A stretch of DNA of 14,153 nt from Rodentolepis nana (lineage: Eukaryota > Platyhelminthes > Cestoda > Cyclophyllidea > Hymenolepididae), in NCBI GenBank assembly GCA_900617975.1, contig UZAE01013947.1, positions 3,678-17,830 on the forward strand, written 5' to 3'. How positions within the stretch are numbered: position 1 is the stretch's first letter; the number at the start of each line of letters is the position of its first letter. Below, one piece after another: positions 9,067-14,153 of the stretch. The position numbers and the translations under genes were made by a program. Below the pieces are notes generated by a model. That model was not told the DNA's origin. It saw nothing but the letters and a program-made list of their open reading frames with translations, and made no database searches.

Positions 9067-9510
9067 ATTATTATTATTTCAAATGTCAGGCTTTATGATA
9101 TTCATCATTAGTCCTTAAACTTTGCCTTTAGCTTTCTTCATGGGTGGGGGGTGCAAAATAGCAGTTCATTAGCTGTCTTTTTGCTTCCCAATATCTCCGG
9201 GTTTCCGTTGTTGTCTTTAGGACTAGACCTCGAATCAAGTGGGTCTTCTCCATTTCCTCACGTAGGTTACATAGGGGGCATATGGGTTGAGTGTATACTT
9301 CCAATCTGTGAAAGTGCTTTGCCAGGCAATCGTGCCCGGTACGTAGTCTAAACTCGGCAACGGCTTCGATTCTTGGCCAGTCGGCTATGCCGGAGAGTGC
9401 CACTGTCCACTGATTCCCCTTTGTTCGAGCTTTAAGTTCGTTGCACCTTGAGGTCTCAAATTCCCTTCTGATTAAGGTCTTCATTGTGTGAAAAGACACA
9501 AACATAAACC
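9067..9510 (-). mobile_element. LINE fragment A, 5'-truncated non-LTR retrotransposon
   Basis: This minus-strand fragment keeps the last codons of a LINE second ORF, a 3' untranslated stretch of about 50 bases, and an (AAT)n tail seen as (ATT)n at 9067-9078. The 3' end reads AAGGACTAATGATGAATATC then ATAAAGCCTGACATTTGAAA, nearly the same as the ends of the six SINE-like copies and of LINE B. Truncation at the 5' side near 9490-9516 is typical of target-primed reverse transcription. No target-site duplication could be found, so the 5' limit is approximate. Confidence 0.75.
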
Positions 9511-9514
9511 TCAT
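9128..9514 (-). pseudogene. LINE ORF2 C-terminal remnant with damaged zinc knuckle (LINE A)
   Basis: An open frame of 128 codons from an incidental ATG; TGA sits directly upstream of it. It represents only the extreme C-terminus of a reverse-transcriptase polyprotein, so the fragment has no endonuclease or reverse-transcriptase domain and cannot act alone. Recognisable parts are WTVALSG (about residues 36-42), AVAEFRLRTGHDCLAKH (51-67), the zinc-knuckle region CPLC (79-82) with His92, and RRYWEAKRQL (106-115). Residue 96, where LINE B has Cys, is Gly here, so the CCHC site is broken. Residues 1-10 may be flanking DNA. The family resembles Jockey/I/R1-like LINEs with a C-terminal CCHC motif; I recall similar sequences annotated in spider genomes. 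The clade is not certain. Confidence 0.72.
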
Positions 9515-11784
9515 TCAATGTCTAAAAAAGAAATTTTTACAAGCTTTATGAGCAGTTAGAAAAACACCGTAAAGCACAATTATAATCTGAGATTGTAACT
9601 TTAAAAGCTTGCTTCTTATTCTGAAATCGGCCTAAGAACGGCAGGCGTACATTGTCGTGAGACAGCATATGAAATGCGTAAACTCAAATCAATATCAAAA
9701 TATATTTGCTTATAAGTAATCTGACACAGAGAACAAATTACTCACAGATTACGTAAAGTTAAAAATGACCGAATTTATGTTTCATGCGATTTCTGAATAA
9801 CCTCAAACCGAGTTTATCAAATTTATGTTAACGTTAAGTCACATAATTACATACAGTTTCAAAATCGGACATTTTTTATTTCAATTAATAAAATAATAAT
9901 TTCTTATTTATATCATTTTGAAATTTTATAACGCCTAAAATAGAAACAATGCTCTTTCCGTTTCGAATTTTCAATTAAGTATCCTTTTAATATAGTTACA
10001 TATTTAAGTGAGATCAGGAATTCAATTATTTTGTTATAAGGAAATATTTAATAAGTTGGGTTCAAATTAGCCTTCTTTTATTGCCTGAGGCATAATGAAT
10101 GAATAGTCGAATTTTGATATTTAATTTCAAAAAAATTTTCAAACACCATTTTGTTGGAATTAAGAAGTGTGGCTGAAAACTAACCACTTTCAAAAAGAAT
10201 GGAAAGTCTAACATAATTAATGTTAATATTTCAATATTTGTGTCTTGAATGCTAATGACCTATCGAATTTGGAATGTAATTAAGTAAATGCCAATAATTA
10301 AGATGTCAAGATAACATGGAATTAATGAAGTTGTTTTCTGAAAGATTATTTAGTCTGGCAGACATTCATGATAACAATTTACAGCAAATGGAATTTATAT
10401 TTAATTGAGTTGACAGCAGACATTTGAAGTTATTTCACTCTGCAAGGTTCGGGAGAAGTTAATCTTAATATATCGGTTGTGAATTAATAAGTCACATGGA
10501 AACAATTTATTTAACCAAAATATAAGTTTTTTAAGTTTTAAATAATGTTCAATGTAGGGAAAAACATAAATGAAGATACATTTTTCTTTCTTCAAATGAC
10601 GTTTCTATCGTTGTGCCGCAATTTTGTCTAATGAAAATGAACGCTTAAATTGAAATTAACGCCAGATCTCTTTGCTTAGTGCAAATTTGCGTTATTCAAT
10701 CATTTTTTTACATACTTAATTCTGTGCTTTTTGCAGATTGTTTGTTTCATTAGATAGGAAACCGTACTTCAAAATGTCCTTAGTTTTCAACGTGCTGCTA
10801 ATTAATTAATTTACAATGTCCGCTAATGACACAAGCATATTTTCAATCTGCGATTTCTGCCAAAAAAGTTAAAAATGCCATTAATTCTAGAAGCAAATGG
10901 GAATTTTATGAGTGCTTATTTTTTTGACAAAAAAATGAATGCACTAGGTTTGGTAAAATATGTTGGTATTTCAAAATTTGTACAAAATTGTAACTGAAAA
11001 CAATTTTGCAGCAACTGTAAAAGAGTACTTATAGGCGATACAGTTTTCATAAATTTAATTTAAAATTTAAGACGCTTAATTAAATATTCTGAAATTAATC
11101 ACAATTTAGTAATTTAATTTAAAAAAGCATTTTATACCGACTGGTAGGTCTATATTTAATTATATGTATGTTAATAATATTAAAATTAAAATTCGCCTTG
11201 TCATTTATTAGTTAATTACAAATTAGCATATATTTTTGGTTTTTAACATTTCGAATTAAAAATGTAATTCAATTTCAAGTACCTTAAACTGGAAAAATTC
11301 AAGACGTCTTCCAAATACGCGCAACTTATCATAATTAATGTTTAAGCCCTATTCTAAGGCATTAAATGGCGTTGGTCTTTTCATACAAAAGTTACAAATT
11401 TACTTCGCAATACTTAAGAAAATAACACCACATATCAATGTCTCATCTGTATTGAACCTTTCGTAATATGGACCTTAGTTTACATATCACTCATCTGAAC
11501 TTTAAAACGCCTTATCAAGCAATCAATGACAGATTTACGAATAATGAAAATGGGAAAAAAACAAGTTTGATTGAAAAATTTATGTATTTTAAGTACTGAA
11601 GCACAATTATTTCTCCTAATCAAACTTCTAAGTCCTAAAAACAGGGAATTTCTGCTAATATCACCTTTTTTATCATTTATATTATCACCAAAAAGAAAGA
11701 ACTATATATTATTGTCTTAAATCACATGCAGAGGCTCAAAATTCTCCTCTCATTCTGTCATAGTGCAAGCCACACAAGATGTAC
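9515..11784. other. 2.3-kb AT-rich, repeat-free spacer rich in TAAT motifs
   Basis: Contains no copy of the local repeats and no supported gene; the only listed frame is a 64-codon minus-strand one (10595-10401). TAAT/ATTA cores, the homeodomain-type core site, are very common, for instance GCTAATTAATTAATT at 10797-10811 and the block 11056-11120. Such motifs are also expected in plain AT-rich DNA, so no enhancer is claimed. Confidence 0.4.
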
Positions 11785-11795
11785 AAACATTAAAA

Positions 11796-12106
11796 GGGGA
11801 TTTAGCAGTTGACTTCTCTTCACTTGGTGCACTTTGGACAATGTAAACACATACGGCAAAATGTCGATAAACCGGCAGTTGACTTCAAAATATCACAACC
11901 CCACTGTATGCCATATTCAATCACTTCAGAAGTACTCACCTGACCATTTTCTCTATCACTGTGTATGCCTCTTTTAAATGCGTGAATCACTCTATTGTTC
12001 CCCATTTTCACATCCTCTGACATTGTCTGTTCCTCACCTCTGTGAAACCCGAAGTGAACTTAAGGGTTAATGACAACTATCATAAAACCTGCCATTTGAT
12101 ATCAAT
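11796..12106 (+). mobile_element. SINE-like retroelement copy S6, old and diverged
   Basis: Family order is clear from GGGGATTTAGCAGTTGACTT through the head (CTTGGTGCACTTTGG), the CCGGCAGTTGACTTC block, a shortened pyrimidine-rich middle, and the tail GAAGTGAACTTAAGGGTTAA. AAACATTAAAA at 11785-11795 and AAACTTTAAAA at 12107-12117 match at 10 of 11 positions and are a decayed target-site duplication. The stem-loop (12070-12083) has one broken pair. The most diverged copy in the window. A minus-strand 67-codon frame here is incidental. Confidence 0.8.
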
Positions 12107-12117
12107 AAACTTTAAAA

Positions 12118-13822
12118 AGATAACATTATCATTTTATAGATTCATCTTGAGTGAGTTGTATGAAATAATGAGCTTCTGGAGGCTTTGTTACTAATAATCC
12201 TTACTTACTCCGACGAGTGAAAGCACAAATCATCGTTAAAATGCCCTGAATATAAGAGACTCAATTTCAACCCTGGAAATAGGAATTAGATGAGGACTAA
12301 GACTTGCGCCATCACAATGTGAAGATGCCTAGTTCAAAAATGTAAATAACGCGTTGGCCTTTAAATTTCAGCAAAGTAAATTTAATAAAGCAATAAATTC
12401 AATCAGCTTGGACCAATTCAGATGATTTTTTTCGATTAACATATTTAAAAATTGTTTCTCTGCAGTGGGGACCTTTCATATTTTCATTAATATTAAATGT
12501 ACAAAATAAATACAATCACTAGTTATGAATATCTCCCAGGCAACAATACCGACAATATCATCTTTTTATTGAAGAGTAGACATTAAACTAATCTGTAATG
12601 ATTAACTTGAAAAAACTCGCACTTATTCGTCTTTTAATTAATTATCGATTGTTGGAGGAAACGGACATCTTTAACAAGGTAATATATCGAACTGAAATAA
12701 TTGGTAGAGCCATTTATTTTCCAAATGTTTTGTCTTTGAGAAAAGTAGGTTATTGGTTAGAGAATAATTGTCTTTCGAAGGTCTTTGGAATAAAACGGAA
12801 ACTAACATAAAAATTTTAAATTGTAACATTAAGGGTAAAATGCATATGCTTTAAATATATTTCCTGCATTTCAAACCACGCGAACGTAAAAAATGATTTT
12901 TTTGCCTTCTTGAATTATATTGAAATCAACAATGCACTGTGACATTTTCAAATCGGCATTTAAATGAGGTAGTTTATGTCTAACGCCGTAGAAATATTAA
13001 TCAAACGGCATTCTATATATCAAATCTACTAGCTGTTTTAATTCTGATATAAACACACTAAGCGAATTCATTAATTTCCGTTTTATTTACAGACAGACCC
13101 GCTAGGTTACAATTGATTAAGTTGCAAAATCGTTTAATTTGGCTAATAACTTTGAATTAAATACCCTGGTAAATTTTTCGCTGTAATTTATAATTTTGCA
13201 TTTTTTTCTGTTAAAAAACAATTCTCTTTGTGAAAAAAAATAAATTTTCGAATTTCTGACTGAATGAATAATGCATACTCTCTTGTCTCAAGCCTTAAGG
13301 TTAAACATACAAATATGAATTTTTATCTGAAAATCTGTCTGCAAGTCTGAAAGCACTACGTATGTAGAAGCTTAAAAGCCAACTTTATATGTGCGAGAAA
13401 ATGTTATTTTTTTGCAATTATTACTGTAGCGAGTATTTGATGTCAGGTAATGTGAGGGAAAGGAAAACGTTCAGTTCCACGTAATGGATTCCATTTGCAA
13501 CAGGATATTACGTTTTTTGGGGCTACATGAAAAATAGTTGAATTAAATCCTTTCTGTCAAAATGCTCTGAATGACACAATTTATGAAGTTAAATCAAGAG
13601 AGATCTGTCAGAAATTGGTCCTAATGGAGTAAAAAGCAACTCGATGCTTCTTGAAATTTACCACGGGGTTGTCCGTGAAAGTGGTAAAATTAACCTTTTA
13701 GTGATTATATTTGACTTGCCACTTTTTCTATCATGTTTCTCTCCCACAAATAAAAGTGGGTCCATGGTCATTTTCTACCACGAACAAGAAAACGCATATG
13801 GGTATTTTGATACTTGCCATTG
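12118..13822. other. 1.7-kb AT-rich spacer, nothing recognised
   Basis: A 70-codon plus-strand ATG frame (12598-12810), rich in Ile, Leu and Lys, reflects base composition more than a recognisable protein. Small hairpins such as CACGG/CCGTG (13662-13677) and CCCAC/GTGGG (13743-13760) are of chance size. Confidence 0.4.
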
Positions 13823-13852
13823 TTTTATTATTATTAGTATTATTATTTTTAA
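13823..13852. repeat. Interrupted ATT microsatellite, the LINE B tail
   Basis: TTATTATTATTAGTATTATT followed by ATTTTT. It sits exactly at the 3' end of LINE B, so it is the element's A/T-repeat tail rather than an independent microsatellite. LINE A has the same kind of tail at 9067-9078. Confidence 0.7.
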
Positions 13853-13884
13853 TGACAGACTTTATGATATTTACCATTAGTCCC

Positions 13885-14151
13885 TTAGTTGACTTCGGCT
13901 TTCGCAATGGGGTGGGGACTGTTGAGAGGAACATATATATAGGCTATAGGAAGTAAACAGTAGTTTATTAGCTGACTTCTGGCTTCCGAGTATCTCCGTA
14001 TTTCTGTCGTTGTCTTTAAAGCCGGACACCAAATCAGGTGAGTCTTCTCCATTTCCTCCTGCAGGTCACATAGGGGGGCATATACTCCTATTCTGTGAAG
14101 GTGCTTCGCCTGACAATCGTGTCCGGTACGCAGTCTAAACTCTGCAACAGC
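13885..14151 (-). pseudogene. LINE ORF2 C-terminal remnant (LINE B), partial
   Basis: Reading from the right edge, 88 codons stay open to TAA at 13887-13885. They begin AVAEFRLRTGHDCQAKHLHR, then EEMEKTHLIWCPALKTTTE and YSEARSQL, aligned with fragment A. Compared with A, 13 nt are missing between the Val-Tyr codons and PLC, and the adjoining C-run is six long instead of five (G6 at 14073-14078 against G5 at 9274-9278). The net loss is 12 nt and the frame survives, but the first Cys of the CxxC pair is lost. This knuckle is therefore broken at a different residue from fragment A. The C-terminal extension (about 25 residues after SQL) is longer than in A and ends in Ala-Glu-Val-Asn. The rest of the LINE may lie outside the window, so completeness is unknown. 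Confidence 0.7.
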
Positions 14152-14153
14152 TT

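Larger units (their letters stand above)
13823..14153 (-). mobile_element. LINE fragment B, 3' end, continues past the right edge
   Basis: Same LINE family as fragment A, in the same orientation. It runs from an interrupted (AAT)n tail (13823-13852 on the plus strand) through the 3' untranslated stretch to coding sequence that is still open at the window end. The 3' end AAGTCAACTAAGGGACTAAT, then ATCATAAAGTCTGTCATT, matches the SINE-like tails at almost every base. The tail stem-loop is at 13864-13877 and keeps pairing through a G-T wobble. Its 5' limit and any target-site duplication lie outside the window. Confidence 0.78.

Noticed and set aside
10447..10459. GGTTCGGGAGAAG, resembling a tRNA T-arm/B box
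   Set aside because: No A box at the right distance, no cloverleaf and no acceptor stem.
12965..12973. TGAGGTAGT, identical to the start of let-7 microRNA
   Set aside because: The match stops after nine bases. The downstream sequence (13008-13033) pairs with it only in short broken stems, not in a microRNA-type hairpin.
13644..13956. Overlapping ORFs on both strands next to LINE B
   Set aside because: They read through the LINE's tail and 3' end in the wrong strand or frame; the real coding remnant is the minus-strand frame ending at 13885.
1..14153. CRISPR array, bacterial operon, riboswitch or rRNA
   Set aside because: No regularly spaced direct repeats, no gene packing or ribosome-binding-site pattern, and no conserved rRNA blocks. 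The retroelements with target-site duplications and SINE/LINE content point to a eukaryotic genome.

Overview
The window is non-coding, transposon-rich DNA from a eukaryote, most likely an arthropod. It is A+T-rich by eye, has no bacterial-style gene packing and no convincing cellular gene, and carries short retroelements flanked by target-site duplications. The C-terminal residues of the two LINE fragments (motifs such as AVAEFRLRTGHD and EEMEKTHLI) resemble non-LTR retrotransposon proteins I associate with spiders and other chelicerates. That placement rests on memory, not on a search.

Layout: a 50-base G-tract opens the window. Six copies of one roughly 300-330 bp SINE-like family follow, named here S1 (368-697, +), S2 (1743-2036, -), S3 (2929-3237, +), S4 (6937-7246, -), S5 (7957-8287, +) and S6 (11796-12106, +). 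S1 and S3 have clear 13-14 bp target-site duplications; S2, S4 and S6 have shorter, AT-repeat or decayed ones; S5 has none visible. A 331-bp solo LTR (5995-6325) has TG...CA ends and a 4-bp duplication, ACCT. Two minus-strand fragments of the same LINE, A (9067-about 9510) and B (13823 to the right edge), hold the last codons of its second ORF and its 3' end. The remaining stretches are AT-rich DNA without recognisable genes.

The main result is a relationship between these parts. The last 55 or so bases of the SINE-like family match the 3' end of the LINE: the AAGTCAACTAA block, the GGGCTAATGAT / ATCATAAAGTCTG block, and CATTTGAAATAA before a short A/T-repeat tail. The shared segment includes a small stem-loop kept in most copies. 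This is the arrangement expected of a SINE mobilised by a partner LINE. The SINE head also carries an inverted copy of about 18 bases of its own tail, so its RNA could fold head to tail. I cannot establish a tRNA, 5S or 7SL origin for the head.

Every short ORF in the window is either inside a repeat or of a length expected by chance in AT-rich DNA. No host protein-coding gene is claimed.
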